A DNA stretch of 64,000 bases from Streptomyces sp. HM190 (GTDB taxonomy: Bacteria; Actinomycetota; Actinomycetes; Streptomycetales; Streptomycetaceae). Positions within the stretch are counted from its first letter, which is position 1, and every line of letters begins with the position of its first letter. A model generated the notes under the pieces. The model worked only from the letters and a program-made list of their open reading frames with translations, did no database searches and was not told the origin of the DNA. Both the position numbers and the translations under genes were made by a program. The stretch spans positions 1,984,001 through 2,048,000 of the forward strand of contig NZ_CP047318.1 of NCBI RefSeq assembly GCF_009857135.1. Reading direction: 5' to 3'. Below are positions 20,716 to 32,763 of the stretch, one piece after another.

Positions 20716-21093
20716 ATGTCCACGCGCTGTCTCATCGTCGACGACAGTGCCCGCTTCCTGGAGGCCGCCCGGCCTCTCCTCGAACGTGAGGGGATCCGGG
20801 TGGTCGGAGTGGCCTCGACCGGCGCGGAGGCTCTCGCGCGGACCGCGGAACTGGCGCCGGACGTCGTCCTGCTGGACCTCGACCTCGCCGGGGAGAGCGG
20901 ACTGGACGTCGCGCCGGCGCTGGCGCGCACGGCACCGTCGGCCGCGATCGTCCTGACGTCCGCACATCCCCTGGAGGACGTCCGGGAACTGGTCGAGGCC
21001 GCTCCGGTGCGCGGATTCCTTCACAAGGCGGGGCTCTCGGGACAGGCACTGCGCGACCTGCTGGGGTCCGGTCCGGGGGCCCCGGAGCACTGA
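20716..21093 (+). CDS. Receiver-only response regulator
   Basis: Single-domain receiver of 125 aa with no output domain. The acidic pair is at LIVDDSARFLEAARP (Asp9, Asp10), the phospho-acceptor Asp in VVLLDLDLAGESGLD (about residue 54), the Thr/Ser switch in IVLTSAH and the conserved Lys in GFLHKAGLSGQALRD. Start is the ATG at 20716, with GGGAGG 9 nt upstream. It is divergent from the solute-binding protein, kinase and NarL regulator set, across 207 bp. It might act as a phosphate sink or a diffusible protein-interaction regulator for that kinase. This is inference from position. Confidence 0.88.
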   Translation: MSTRCLIVDDSARFLEAARPLLEREGIRVVGVASTGAEALARTAELAPDVVLLDLDLAGESGLDVAPALARTAPSAAIVLTSAHPLEDVRELVEAAPVRGFLHKAGLSGQALRDLLGSGPGAPEH

Positions 21094-21304
21094 GGATCTT
21101 GCCGTCGGTGTCCGGCCATGTCCCGTCGCGGGTGTTGTCGGGGCTTTGCCGACACGCTTCAATGCGGGGGAACTCAGGGCGGGGAACGCCGTCGTACGGA
21201 TGTGAAGTGGACGGTCGCCGAGAGCCCCGCGCGTCCGCGGGGCACCCCGACCGGCCCACGCGTGGTCCGACCAGCCGACGCGCACCTCACAGAAAGGCTC
21301 CTCC

Positions 21305-22270
21305 ATGCGGCACGCCACAGAGCACGCCGACGTCGCGGCGATCGCGAACGTCGCCACCGCGGAGCTGGAGTCGGCCCTGCGGGGTGGGCCCTTCCATGTG
21401 GCGCTGCGTGCCGCGATCGCCGCGCGCGGACTGCCGTTGCAGCGGGTGCAGCACCATCTGTCGCGGCACGGGGTCAAGGTCGGGGTGACCAGCCTGAGTT
21501 ACTGGCAGCAGGGCGCCCGGCGCCCGCAGCGCCCCGAGTCGCTGCGGGCGGTGCGGGCCCTGGAGGAGATCCTCCGACTGCCGGACGAGTCGCTGATCCG
21601 TCTGCTGGCCCGGTCCGCGGAGCCGTCCGGGCGGGGCCGGTCCACGGGCCGTTCGTACCGCTCCCTGGTGGCGGCCTCGGGTGTGCTGGAGCGGCTCCTC
21701 GGCGAGCTGGGGTCGCCACCGGACGGCGGGGTGCACACCGTCGGCCATCACGAGCGGGTACGCGTCGGCGCGCACCGGGAGCTGCTGGGTCGCGAGTCGC
21801 AGCACATCGTGCGGGCGCACCGGGACGGTGTGGACCGCTATGTGGCGGTCCACCACGGTGACCCGGGCTGTGCCCCGGAGCGGATGGCGGTGCGCGCCCT
21901 GGAGAACTGCCGTCGGGGCCGGGTGCGCTGGGACGACGACACGGGGCTGCTGGTCGCCGAGTTCCTCTTCGACACCCGGCTGCGCAGCGGCGACACCTTC
22001 CTGTTCCGTTACGGCGTCGACGACGGGACGGCCGGGGTGAGCACCGAGTACGTCCGCGGTTTCCGGTCGGGGGGCGGGCAGTACGCCCTCCAGGTGCGCT
22101 TCGACGAGCGGGCGCTGCCGGTGCGCTGCCACCGGTTCAGCCAGCACTCGCCGGCCGCGCCGCGCGGAGGGCGGCAGGCCCTCCCCCTGAGCGGCCTGCA
22201 CCGTTGCGTGCACCTGGTGGAGCCCCGGGTGCGCACGGGCCTCCTCGGGATCGGCTGGGACTGGGACTGA
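21305..22270 (+). CDS. Unknown protein with XRE-like N-terminal helix-turn-helix
   Basis: I do not recognise a named family. The protein is 321 aa. Residues about 25-95 (FHVALRAAIAARGLPLQRVQHHLSRHGVKVGVTSLSYWQQGARRPQRPESLRAVRALEEIL) look like a lambda-repressor-type HTH with a family-like 'W-x-x-G-x-R-P' turn, as in Streptomyces XRE proteins. The remainder is rich in beta-strand-like and His/Arg residues (RYVAVHHGDPG, LRSGDTFLFRYGVDD) and ends in a conserved-looking WDWD. GAAAGG lies 8 nt before the ATG. It stands alone between the receiver-only gene and a kinase pseudogene. A DNA-binding role is plausible but unproven. Confidence 0.75.
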   Translation: MRHATEHADVAAIANVATAELESALRGGPFHVALRAAIAARGLPLQRVQHHLSRHGVKVGVTSLSYWQQGARRPQRPESLRAVRALEEILRLPDESLIRLLARSAEPSGRGRSTGRSYRSLVAASGVLERLLGELGSPPDGGVHTVGHHERVRVGAHRELLGRESQHIVRAHRDGVDRYVAVHHGDPGCAPERMAVRALENCRRGRVRWDDDTGLLVAEFLFDTRLRSGDTFLFRYGVDDGTAGVSTEYVRGFRSGGGQYALQVRFDERALPVRCHRFSQHSPAAPRGGRQALPLSGLHRCVHLVEPRVRTGLLGIGWDWD

Positions 22271-22348
22271 GGGGGACGGGGCCGCCCGTCGCGGGGCGGA
22301 AACCTCCGGGGTACCTTCCGGCGGAGACTCCCCGGAAAGGACCCCTCA

Positions 22349-23257
22349 GTGATCGTCGTCGCCGGTGAAGCCCTGATCGACCTGGTCCCAGGGGGTCGGG
22401 TCCGCTCGTGGACCTGCGGCCGGCGCGCGGTGGCGGGCCGTACAACACGGCGGTGGCGCTCGGTCGCCTCGGCTCCCCCACGGCGTTCTGCTCCCGCGTG
22501 TCGTACGACGTCTACGGCCAGGCCCTGCTGACCGGGTTGCGGGAGGCCGGTGTGGACGTGGCGTCGGTGCAGCGCGGCCCGGAGCCGACGACGCTGGCGC
22601 TGGCCTCGATCGGCGAGGACGGCTCCGCCCGGTACTCCTTCTACGTGGAGGGCAGCGCCGACCGTCTGTTCGAGGCCCCCGAGCGGCTCCCCGCGGGCAC
22701 CCGTGCCGTCTCCTTCGGCACCTGCTCGCTGGTCCTGGAGCCGGGGGCGAGCGCGTACGAGGAACTGCTGCACGGGGCGGCCGCGCGCGGCGTCTTCACC
22801 GCCCTCGACCCCAACATCCGGCCGGGTCGTCCCCGACGCGGCCGCCCATCGCGCCCGCTTCAGGAGCTGGCTGCCCTCGGTGTCGCTGCTGAAGCTGTCC
22901 GAGGAGGACGCCGAGTGGCTGGGCGGCACCCCTGACCAGTGGTTGTCCTCCGGGCCCTCGGCGGTCGTGGTGACGCGCGGCGGGGAGGGGCTGACCGCCT
23001 ACACCCGCGACGGGGCGGAGTACCGCGTGCCGGGCGAGAAGGTCGACGTCGTCGACACGATCGGCGCCGGTGACACGGTGAACGCGGCGCTCCTGCACGG
23101 CCTGTCCGCACGGGACGCCCTGTCCGCGGCCTCGCTCGCGGCCCTGACCGCCGAGGACTGGGGCGGGCTGCTCCGCTTCGCCGCCCGCGCGGCCGCGGTC
23201 ACCTGCTCCCGGGCGGGCGCGGAACCGCCGTACGCGTCCGAGGTGGCCGGGGACTGA
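22349..23257 (+). pseudogene. PfkB-family carbohydrate kinase interrupted by two frameshifts
   Basis: The conserved protein is readable only across two frames. It starts at GTG 22349 (VIVVAGEALIDLVP), shifts at the G5 run at 22391-22395 into the frame giving ARGGGPYNTAVALGRLGSPTAF through ALDPNIRP, then shifts back near 22820-22828 into VVPDAAAHRARFRSWL through the PfkB ATP signature DTIGAGDTVNAALLHGL and the stop. The first shift equals loss of one base and the second gain of one base, so they compensate. Everything else is well conserved, including the catalytic Asp of GAGDT. Either it is a recent pseudogene or both shifts are sequencing errors at G/C runs. The intact family phosphorylates sugars such as fructose. 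Confidence 0.8.
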
Positions 23258-23271
23258 CACGTCCCCGCAGG

Positions 23272-23327
23272 CCGGAAGAACGGCGTGCCCCGCGGGGAGG
23301 TTCCCGCGGGGCACGCCGTTCTTCCGG
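23272..23327. terminator. 25-bp perfect hairpin between convergent kinase pseudogene and uvrA
   Basis: Arms 23272-23296 and 23303-23327 are perfectly complementary around a 6-nt loop. It lies 15 nt after the plus-strand gene and about 22 nt after the uvrA stop on the minus strand. Such a long stem between converging genes is a typical bidirectional terminator. Confidence 0.85.
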
Positions 23328-23349
23328 GGCGGGCGGTCGCCCTCCGCTG

Positions 23350-26388
<3,039 letters not shown>

Positions 26389-26611
26389 GCCGGTCCGCAC
26401 CTTTCTTGAGTGAAGTGACAGGAGCGGAGCCCCCGTCCTTCTCAGACTAGGGGGAGCCACTGACAGCGCCGGTCCTGTTTCCCCGTTCCACAACAATCCC
26501 GGGCCTTCCAGCATGCCCGACGCAGGACTCGACCATATAGCACGTGCATTCGATTTTGGTCCGAGGTCCACCGGCTTCACCCGAAGGTGTGGCGGAGCTA
26601 GGGTCGGCGCC

Positions 26612-27328
26612 ATGACGATTCACGTGCGTGACCTGGACTCTGTACGGGAGGCGACCGAGCGGCTCCTCACCGCAGTCGCCACGATGGACAACGCGGCTGT
26701 GACCCAGCCGTCACGGCTGCCCGGCTGGACCCGCGGCCATGTCCTCGCCCACCTCGCCCGCAACGCGGACGCGATCGTGAACGTCCTGGAGGGGCGTCCC
26801 ATGTACGTGTCCGCCGAGGCCCGGGACGCCGACATCGAGCGGGACGCGCCCCGGCCACTGGAGGCCCAGCTCACGGACCTGCGGGAGAGCGCGCACCGCT
26901 TCCAGGAGGCCGCAGCCGCCCCGGCGGACTGGTCGCGCACGGTCGAGCTGCGCAACGGCGTCACCGACTCGGCGTCGCGGGTGCCGTTCCGGCGCTGGAT
27001 CGAGGTGGAGCTGCACCACGTGGACCTCGACATCGGGTACGAGCTGGAGGACCTGCCGGAGGAGTTCACCCAGCGCGAGATCACCTTCCTGACCGAGCGG
27101 TTCCGCGACCACCCCGCCGTCCCCGCGGTGACGGTCGAGCAGGACGACGGGCGGCTCCTGTTCACCGGAGCCGTCAAGGGCCTCACGCCGGAGCAGCTGG
27201 AGAGCGGCGGCCACACGCTCGTGGTCACCGGCCGCCAGGCCGACCTCCTCGGCTGGCTCGCCGGGCGGCGCGACGGCAGCGCGCTGCGCGTCGGGGGCGG
27301 CACCCTGCCGTCCCTGCCCGCGCTGTAG
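26612..27328 (+). CDS. Maleylpyruvate isomerase family mycothiol-dependent enzyme
   Basis: Protein of 238 aa in the DinB-like, mycothiol-dependent maleylpyruvate isomerase family. The N-terminal four-helix bundle has [20 protein letters not shown] (metal-ligand His at GH and AHL, about residues 40-45) and the third ligand region [16 protein letters not shown] (about residues 130-145). The C-terminal domain ([30 protein letters not shown]) is the SCP2/MDMPI-C type. ATG at 26612 chosen because the upstream in-frame sequence lies in the uvrA promoter gap. It is probably co-transcribed with the following MBL hydrolase (56 bp gap). The real substrate is unknown, and no maleylpyruvate pathway genes are nearby. 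Confidence 0.87.
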   Translation: MTIHVRDLDSVREATERLLTAVATMDNAAVTQPSRLPGWTRGHVLAHLARNADAIVNVLEGRPMYVSAEARDADIERDAPRPLEAQLTDLRESAHRFQEAAAAPADWSRTVELRNGVTDSASRVPFRRWIEVELHHVDLDIGYELEDLPEEFTQREITFLTERFRDHPAVPAVTVEQDDGRLLFTGAVKGLTPEQLESGGHTLVVTGRQADLLGWLAGRRDGSALRVGGGTLPSLPAL

Positions 27329-27383
27329 CGGGCGCGGGGTGCTCGCGCCCTCGGGCCCTCGCGCGGGCCCTAGACTGACGGCC

Positions 27384-28040
27384 ATGACGTACAGCGGAGC
27401 GGTGAAGGTCGGCGGCCCTGCGGATGTGCACGAGCTGCCGGACCTGATGATCTCCAAGGTCGCCGTGGGCCCGATGGACAACAACGCCTATCTGTTGCGC
27501 TGCCGGGCCACGGACGAGCAGTTGCTGATCGACGCCGCGAACGACGCGGGCACCCTCCTCACGCTGATCGGTGACGACGGCATCGCGTCCGTCGTCACCA
27601 CGCATCAGCACGGCGACCACTGGCAGGCCCTGGCCGAGGTGGTGGCGGCCACGGGCGCCCGTACGTACGCGGGACGGGACGACGCCGAGGGCATCCCGGT
27701 GCCGACCGACGTGCTCGTCGACGACGGCGACACCATCCGGGTCGGGCGCGTGGAGCTGACCGCGCGCCACCTGGTGGGCCACACGCCGGGTTCGATCGCC
27801 CTCGTCTACGACGACCCGCACGGACATCCCCATGTGTTCACCGGGGACTGCCTCTTCCCGGGCGGCGTGGGCAACACCCGCAAGGACCCCGAGGCGTTCG
27901 CCAGCCTCCTCCACGACGTGGAGACGAAGATCTTCGGCACCCTGCCCGACGAGACCTGGGTCTACCCCGGCCACGGCAACGACACGACGCTCGGCGCGGA
28001 GCGCCCGCATCTGCCGGAGTGGCGCGCGCGGGGCTGGTGA
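27384..28040 (+). CDS. MBL-fold metallo-hydrolase (glyoxalase II-like)
   Basis: Metallo-beta-lactamase-fold hydrolase of 218 aa. Metal-binding motif THQHGDHWQAL (HxHxDH, about residues 71-80), then GHTPGSIALV (His about 133), TGDCLF (Asp about 157) and YPGHGNDTTLG (His about 199) give the full two-metal site of glyoxalase II-type enzymes. ATG at 27384. It follows a mycothiol-dependent isomerase homologue, so a mycothiol thioester hydrolase role is attractive. That link is inference from neighbourhood only. Confidence 0.88.
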   Translation: MTYSGAVKVGGPADVHELPDLMISKVAVGPMDNNAYLLRCRATDEQLLIDAANDAGTLLTLIGDDGIASVVTTHQHGDHWQALAEVVAATGARTYAGRDDAEGIPVPTDVLVDDGDTIRVGRVELTARHLVGHTPGSIALVYDDPHGHPHVFTGDCLFPGGVGNTRKDPEAFASLLHDVETKIFGTLPDETWVYPGHGNDTTLGAERPHLPEWRARGW

Positions 28041-28496
28041 ACACCCCCGCGCCGCAGGGAGGTTGCCGAGGCGTGGAGCCGCCCCGTGGAGCGGGAGCGC
28101 GGGAGCGCGGGAGCACGCGAGCGCTGAGCCCACCCACACGCACCCCGTGTGAAGACAACGCACACGCCGGTGTGACGCGCGCGCTCCCGGCGCACGCCCA
28201 GGCGTAGTCCACTGGAGGACAGGTCCGCACGGGATGACGGCTCCCACGCGGACGGGCCGCCGGCCTTCCCAACCCCGCCCTCGGCCGGCGGCCCCGCCCG
28301 CGCACCGCGCACCGTCCGCACCCACCCCGCGCAGCGTTCTCCGCCGTGCGCACGCGAGCGTCGCCCAGGCCCGTGCGCAGGCGCTCGGCGCAGCCTGTTC
28401 GCACGGGTTCACGGAATGGCAACACACGTTCCCACTATGCGGACAATTGCCGACGTGACCTCGACAAACGAGACGTGACGCTGTCAGTCTCCCGCC
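28041..28496. other. 456-bp intergenic region upstream of the amino-acid ABC importer
   Basis: No credible gene. The left part holds a short GCGGGAGC-type tandem (about 28092-28120) and a GTGTG/CACAC-rich palindromic stretch (about 28140-28175). The right 80 bp, which are less GC-rich and contain GCGGACAATTGCCGAC around 28439-28454, probably carry the importer promoter. I cannot assign a regulator. Confidence 0.4.
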
Positions 28497-29396
28497 ATGC
28501 GTCCTGCCCTCCGAGCCCCGCGCCCTTCCCGTCGTGCCGTCTCCGCCGCCACCGTCGCCCTGTTCGCCGCGGTCGCGGTCGGGTGCGCCCCGCAGCCGGA
28601 GGAGGACACCTCCGGCAAAGCCTCCGCCCCGGCGACCGGGGCGTCCTGCGCCAAGGGCGAGTTGCGCACCGAGACGTCCGGGAAGCTGACCGTCGCCACC
28701 GACTCCCCCGCCTACGAGCCCTGGTTCAAGGACGACGACCCGAAGAACGGCGAGGGCTTCGAGTCGGCCGTCGCGTACGCCGTGGCGAAGCAGCTCGGCT
28801 ACGACGAGGCGGACGTCGTCTGGCAGTCCGTGCCCTTCAACAAGGCGTTCGCGCCGGGTGAGAAGACCTTCGACTTCGACATCAACCAGGTGTCCGTCAG
28901 CGACGAGCGCAAGAAGGCCGTGGACTTCTCGTCCGGGTACTACGACGTGCGCCAGGCCGTCATCGCGCTGAAGGGTTCCCAGGCCGCGAAGGCGAAGAGC
29001 ATCGCCGACCTCAAGGGCCTCCACCTGGGCGCCCAGGTCGGCACGACCAGCCTCGACTACATCGACGACGTGGTGAAGCCCGCCCAGGACCCCGCCGCCT
29101 ACGCCAAGAACGACCAGGCCAAGTCCGCGCTGAAGAACGGCCAGATCGACGCGATCGTCGTCGACCTGCCGACCGCGTTCTACATCACCGCGGCCGAGGT
29201 GACGGACGCGACGATCGTCGGCCAGTTCGAGAACAAGGGCGGCACGCCGGAGCAGTTCGGCCTGGTCCTCGACAAGGGCAGCGCCCTGACGCCGTGCGTG
29301 ACGGCGGCCGTGGACGCGCTGCGCGAGGACGGCACCCTGGCGAGGATCGAGCAGAAGTGGCTCTCCGACGCCGTCGACGCCCCGGTGCTCACGTGA
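28497..29396 (+). CDS. Amino-acid ABC transporter substrate-binding lipoprotein
   Basis: Family-3 solute-binding protein of 299 aa. A signal peptide with lipobox VAVGC (Cys at about residue 30) makes it a surface lipoprotein. The fold shows LTVATDSPAYEPWFKDDDPKNGEGFESAVAYAVAKQLG, the FDFDINQVSVSDERKKAVDFSSGYYD ligand-site segment and LKGLHLGAQVGTTSLDYI. ATG start. The stop overlaps the permease GTG as GTGA, so it is translationally coupled to the rest of the importer. Probably binds a polar amino acid; which one is not readable. Confidence 0.92.
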   Translation: MRPALRAPRPSRRAVSAATVALFAAVAVGCAPQPEEDTSGKASAPATGASCAKGELRTETSGKLTVATDSPAYEPWFKDDDPKNGEGFESAVAYAVAKQLGYDEADVVWQSVPFNKAFAPGEKTFDFDINQVSVSDERKKAVDFSSGYYDVRQAVIALKGSQAAKAKSIADLKGLHLGAQVGTTSLDYIDDVVKPAQDPAAYAKNDQAKSALKNGQIDAIVVDLPTAFYITAAEVTDATIVGQFENKGGTPEQFGLVLDKGSALTPCVTAAVDALREDGTLARIEQKWLSDAVDAPVLT

Positions 29397-30310
29397 CCGT
29401 CGTGAAGGAGGAGCCGGGCCGGGACGGCGCGGACGAGGACGGCGGCATGCCCGACGGGGACGACGGCTACGTCCCCTCCGCGCGGCGGCTCGAACGGGAG
29501 CGCTACAAGCGCGCCCGGTCCCGTCGCGCCACCGGCATCGCCGCCCTGTCGACCCTCGTCACGGCCGTCGTCCTCTACGTGGTCGTGGTCAACGCGCCCG
29601 GCTGGCCGCGCACCAAGGAGACGTTCTTCAGCGCCGCGTACGCGCGCGAGGCACTGCCCGAGGTGCTCGAAGGGCTCTGGCTCAACGTGCGGCTGCTGCT
29701 GGTGTGCGGTGCCGCCGTGCTCGTCCTCGGCATGCTCGTCGCCGTCGCGCGGACCCTGCGCGGCCCGGTGTTCTTCCCGGTGCGGGCGCTGGCCGCCGCG
29801 TACACCGACTTCTTCCGCGGTCTCCCGCTGATCATCAACCTGATGATCGTGGTCCTGGGAGTCCCTGCGCTCCGCCTCCAGGGCGTGACCGTCGACCCGG
29901 TCCTGCTCGGCGGCACCGCGCTGACGCTGACCTACTCGGCGTACGTCGCCGAGGTGTTCCGCGCCGGCATCGAGTCCGTGCACCCCTCGCAGCGCGCGGC
30001 GGCCCGCTCGCTGGGCCTCACCAACCGGCAGGCGCTGCGGCACGTCGTCCTGCCCCAGGCGGTGCGCCGTCAGGTGCCGCCGCTCCTCAACGACCTGGTG
30101 TCGCTGCAGAAGGACACCGGTCTGGTCTCGATCGGCGGCGCGGTCGACGCGGTGCGCGCCGCCGACATCATCGTGGGCCGCAGCCTCAACTACACGCCGT
30201 ACGTCGTCGCGGGACTGGTCTTCGTCGCCCTCACCATCCCGATGACCCGCCTCACCGACTGGGTCACGGCCCGGATGGACCGGCGGCGGGCCCAGGGAGG
30301 CACGATATGA
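29393..30310 (+). CDS. Amino-acid ABC transporter permease
   Basis: Membrane subunit of 305 aa, HisMQ/GlnP type. After a charged ~45-residue N-terminus there are about five to six TM helices and the conserved EAA loop region SLGLTNRQALRHVVLPQAVRRQVPPLLND (about residues 205-232) that contacts the ATPase. It also has the family motif TDFFRGLPLIINLMIV. Start is GTG 29393 overlapping the upstream stop. A single permease gene implies a homodimeric channel. The stop overlaps the ATPase start as ATGA. Confidence 0.92.
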   Translation: MTVVKEEPGRDGADEDGGMPDGDDGYVPSARRLERERYKRARSRRATGIAALSTLVTAVVLYVVVVNAPGWPRTKETFFSAAYAREALPEVLEGLWLNVRLLLVCGAAVLVLGMLVAVARTLRGPVFFPVRALAAAYTDFFRGLPLIINLMIVVLGVPALRLQGVTVDPVLLGGTALTLTYSAYVAEVFRAGIESVHPSQRAAARSLGLTNRQALRHVVLPQAVRRQVPPLLNDLVSLQKDTGLVSIGGAVDAVRAADIIVGRSLNYTPYVVAGLVFVALTIPMTRLTDWVTARMDRRRAQGGTI

Positions 30311-31095
30311 GCGACGCTCCCAAGGCGGCCGAGGCGTCCGAGGTGTCCGGCGCCCCCGTGCTGCGGATGGAGTCCGTGCGCAAGGCCTTCGGCGCCTCGC
30401 CCGTCCTGCGGGACGTCGACCTGGAGGTCGCCCCGCACACCGTCACCGCGCTGATCGGCGCCTCCGGGTCCGGCAAGTCGACGCTGCTGCGCTGCGCCAA
30501 CCTGCTGGAGGAGATCGACGACGGGGCGATCTGGCTGGACGGCGAGGAGATCACCGACCCGCGGGTCGACCAGGACGCCGTACGGCGCCGTATCGGCGTG
30601 GTCTTCCAGTCGTACAACCTGTTCCCGCACATGACCGTCCTGGAGAACATCACCCTCGCCCCGCGCCGGGTGCACGGCGTGGGCCGGGCGGAGGCGGAGG
30701 AACGGGCCCGTGAGCTGCTCGACCGGCTGGGGCTCGGCACGAGGGCCGGGGAGTACCCGGACCGGCTGAGCGGCGGACAGCAGCAACGCGTGGCGATCGC
30801 TCGCGCGTTGGCCGTGCGGCCCCGGCTGCTGCTCCTCGACGAGATCACCGCCGCCCTCGACCCGGAGCTGGTGGGCGAGGTGCTCACCGTGGTCCGGGAC
30901 CTGAAGGACGAGGGCATGACCATGGTCCTCGCCACGCACGAGATGGGCTTCGCCCGCGATGTCGCCGACCAGGTCTGCTTCCTGGACGGCGGGGTGGTGC
31001 TGGAGCGCGGGACCGCCGAGGAGGTCTTCGGCGAGCCGCGGCAGGAGCGCACCCGGCGCTTCCTGCGGCGGATCGTGGAGTCGGGCCGTCTGTGA
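30307..31095 (+). CDS. Amino-acid ABC transporter ATP-binding protein
   Basis: ATPase of a polar amino-acid importer, 262 aa. Walker A GASGSGKST (about residues 55-63), Q-loop VFQSYNLFPHMTVLENI, signature LSGGQQQRVAIARAL (about 155-169), Walker B LLLLDEITAALDPE and switch His in LATHEMGF are all intact. The ATG at 30307 overlaps the permease stop. The Walker B segment reads DEITAALD rather than the common DEPTSALD, as in a minority of the family. Third gene of a compact binding protein-permease-ATPase operon. Confidence 0.95.
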   Translation: MSDAPKAAEASEVSGAPVLRMESVRKAFGASPVLRDVDLEVAPHTVTALIGASGSGKSTLLRCANLLEEIDDGAIWLDGEEITDPRVDQDAVRRRIGVVFQSYNLFPHMTVLENITLAPRRVHGVGRAEAEERARELLDRLGLGTRAGEYPDRLSGGQQQRVAIARALAVRPRLLLLDEITAALDPELVGEVLTVVRDLKDEGMTMVLATHEMGFARDVADQVCFLDGGVVLERGTAEEVFGEPRQERTRRFLRRIVESGRL

Positions 31096-31101
31096 GGCGG
31101 T

Positions 31102-31130
31102 GGCCGCGCGTCGTCGACGGACGCGCGGCC
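31102..31130. terminator. Bidirectional hairpin between ABC importer and aroQ
   Basis: Arms 31102-31112 and 31120-31130 are perfectly complementary (11 bp) around a 7-nt loop. It lies 7 nt after the plus-strand ATPase stop and 2 nt beyond the aroQ stop on the minus strand. Confidence 0.75.
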
Positions 31131-31131
31131 G

Positions 31132-31605
31132 TCAGGCGTCGGCCGTGGCCGCGCCCACCAGCGCGGCCACCCGCTGCACGCCGAACACATAACCCTGCAC
31201 CCCGCACCCGGCGATGACGCCGTCGGCGCGCAGCGAGACGTACGAGTGGTGCCGGAACGTCTCCCTCTGGTGGATGTTGGAGATGTGCACCTCCAGCACG
31301 GGCAGGCCGTCACAGGTGTTGAGGGCGTCCAGGATCGCCACGGAGGTGTGCGAGTAGGCGCCGGGGTTGATGACGATCCCGCAGTGGTGCAGCCGTGCCT
31401 CGTGGATCCAGTCGACCAGTTCGCCCTCGTGGTTGGACTGCCTGAGGTCGACCGTGCCGCCGTGCGCGGCGGCGGCCTTGGCGCACATGGCCTCCACGTC
31501 GGCGAGCGTGTCGGAACCGTAGATCTCGGGCTGCCGCTGGCCCAGCAGGTTCAGGTTGGGCCCGTTGAGGATCATGATCGGGGCGTTGGCGAGGCTGCGG
31601 GGCAC
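31132..31605 (-). CDS. aroQ: Type II 3-dehydroquinate dehydratase
   Basis: Dehydrates 3-dehydroquinate to 3-dehydroshikimate in the shikimate or catabolic quinate pathway; 157 aa, normal for the dodecameric type II family. Key motifs: [17 protein letters not shown] (catalytic Arg and Tyr of the lid, about residues 14-30), [13 protein letters not shown] (about 79-91), the catalytic His in [17 protein letters not shown] (about 105-121) and the C-terminal [11 protein letters not shown] start. No other aro genes are adjacent. Converges with the ABC importer. Confidence 0.95.
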   Translation of the reverse strand: MPRSLANAPIMILNGPNLNLLGQRQPEIYGSDTLADVEAMCAKAAAAHGGTVDLRQSNHEGELVDWIHEARLHHCGIVINPGAYSHTSVAILDALNTCDGLPVLEVHISNIHQRETFRHHSYVSLRADGVIAGCGVQGYVFGVQRVAALVGAATADA

Positions 31606-31704
31606 GGTTCCTCCGGTCCGTTCGGGTGGGCGGCCCGCGGGGCCGCTGCTGGGACCCGGTTTATCACGATGCGACGCGCTGGTGAGAGGCCCTAGCCTCC
31701 CGCC

Positions 31705-32751
31705 ATGACCATGCCCGTGTATCCCCCGAAGCCGTCGCCCGGCGACCGCGTGGCCGTCGTCTCACCCGGCGCCGGTCTGCCCGGACTGTTCCCCCGCCCC
31801 TTCGAACTCGGCCTGGAGCGGCTGCGGAAGGAGTACGGGCTCGAACCGGTCGAGTACCCGGCGACCCGGAGGATGGGGTCGACGCCCCGGGAGCGGGCCG
31901 ACGACGTCCACGCGGCCTTCGCGGACCCGGACGTGAAGGCGGTGTTCACCTCCATCGGCGGCGACGACCAGATCACCGTCCTGCCGCTGCTGGACCGGGA
32001 GTTGATCCGGGCCAACCCCAAGCCGTTCTTCGGGGTCAGTGACAACACCAACCTGCTGGCCTTCCTGTACGGCACCGGGATCGTCGGCTACCACGGCGGG
32101 ACCGTGATGACCTCGCTGGGCCGGCCAGGCGCCATGAACCCGGTGACCGCCGAGTCGCTGCGCGCCGCGCTGTTCACCCCGGGGCCGTACGAACTGCGGC
32201 CCGCCGAGCGCTTCAACGACATCGAGCGCGACTGGGCGGACCCGGCGACCTTCGACGCGGAGCCGCAGAGCCGGCCCGGCGCCGGATGGACCTGGGTGAA
32301 CGCCGACCGCGTGGTGGAGGGCCGCGCCTGGGGCGGCTGTCTGGAGATCGTGGGCCGGCTGCTGATGGCCGACCGCGAGGTGCCGCGCGACCTGTCCGTC
32401 TTCGACGGGGGCGTGCTCTTCCTGGAGACCTCGGAGGAACTGCCCGGCGGCGAGGAGGTCTTCCGGACGTTGCGGAACATGGGTGAGCGCGGGCTGCTCG
32501 GGCGCTTCTCCGCACTGCTGATGGGCCGCCCCAAGAGCTGGTCCTTCGAGAAGCCCAACAGCCCTGGAGAGGCGGAGCGTTACGCCGCCGGCCAGCGGGA
32601 GGCGGTGCTGCGCGCGCTGCGGGTGTACGCCCCGGACACCACGATCGTCTTCGACGTGGACCTCGGACACACCGATCCGCAGGTCGTCATGCCCTACGGC
32701 GGCACGGTCCGGGTGGACGGTCCCGCCCGGCGCATCACCGTCACCTACTGA
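31705..32751 (+). CDS. S66-family LD-carboxypeptidase / MccF-like protein
   Basis: Serine peptidase of the S66 family, 348 aa. Members cleave the terminal D-Ala of tetrapeptide muropeptides (LdcA) or inactivate microcin C-type compounds (MccF). The nucleophile Ser is in [15 protein letters not shown] (about residue 113). The later segments [14 protein letters not shown] (Glu, about 218) and [15 protein letters not shown] (His, about 325) supply the Glu/His of the Ser-Glu-His triad. No signal peptide, so cytoplasmic. Length and the long insert around [19 protein letters not shown] resemble MccF-like members more than LdcA. Substrate unproven. Confidence 0.88.
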   Translation: MTMPVYPPKPSPGDRVAVVSPGAGLPGLFPRPFELGLERLRKEYGLEPVEYPATRRMGSTPRERADDVHAAFADPDVKAVFTSIGGDDQITVLPLLDRELIRANPKPFFGVSDNTNLLAFLYGTGIVGYHGGTVMTSLGRPGAMNPVTAESLRAALFTPGPYELRPAERFNDIERDWADPATFDAEPQSRPGAGWTWVNADRVVEGRAWGGCLEIVGRLLMADREVPRDLSVFDGGVLFLETSEELPGGEEVFRTLRNMGERGLLGRFSALLMGRPKSWSFEKPNSPGEAERYAAGQREAVLRALRVYAPDTTIVFDVDLGHTDPQVVMPYGGTVRVDGPARRITVTY

Positions 32752-32763
32752 CGACGGTTGACG

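Noticed and set aside
22408..22935. Plus-strand frame 22408-22935 as an independent kinase gene
   Set aside because: It is only the middle segment of the PfkB protein. The N-terminal VVAGEALIDL and C-terminal GAGDT parts lie in another frame, so it is part of a frameshifted gene.
26389..26611. LexA (SOS) box upstream of uvrA
   Set aside because: I looked for a GAAC-N4-GTTC-type site in the uvrA gap, and likewise before uvrB and uvrC, and found no convincing match.
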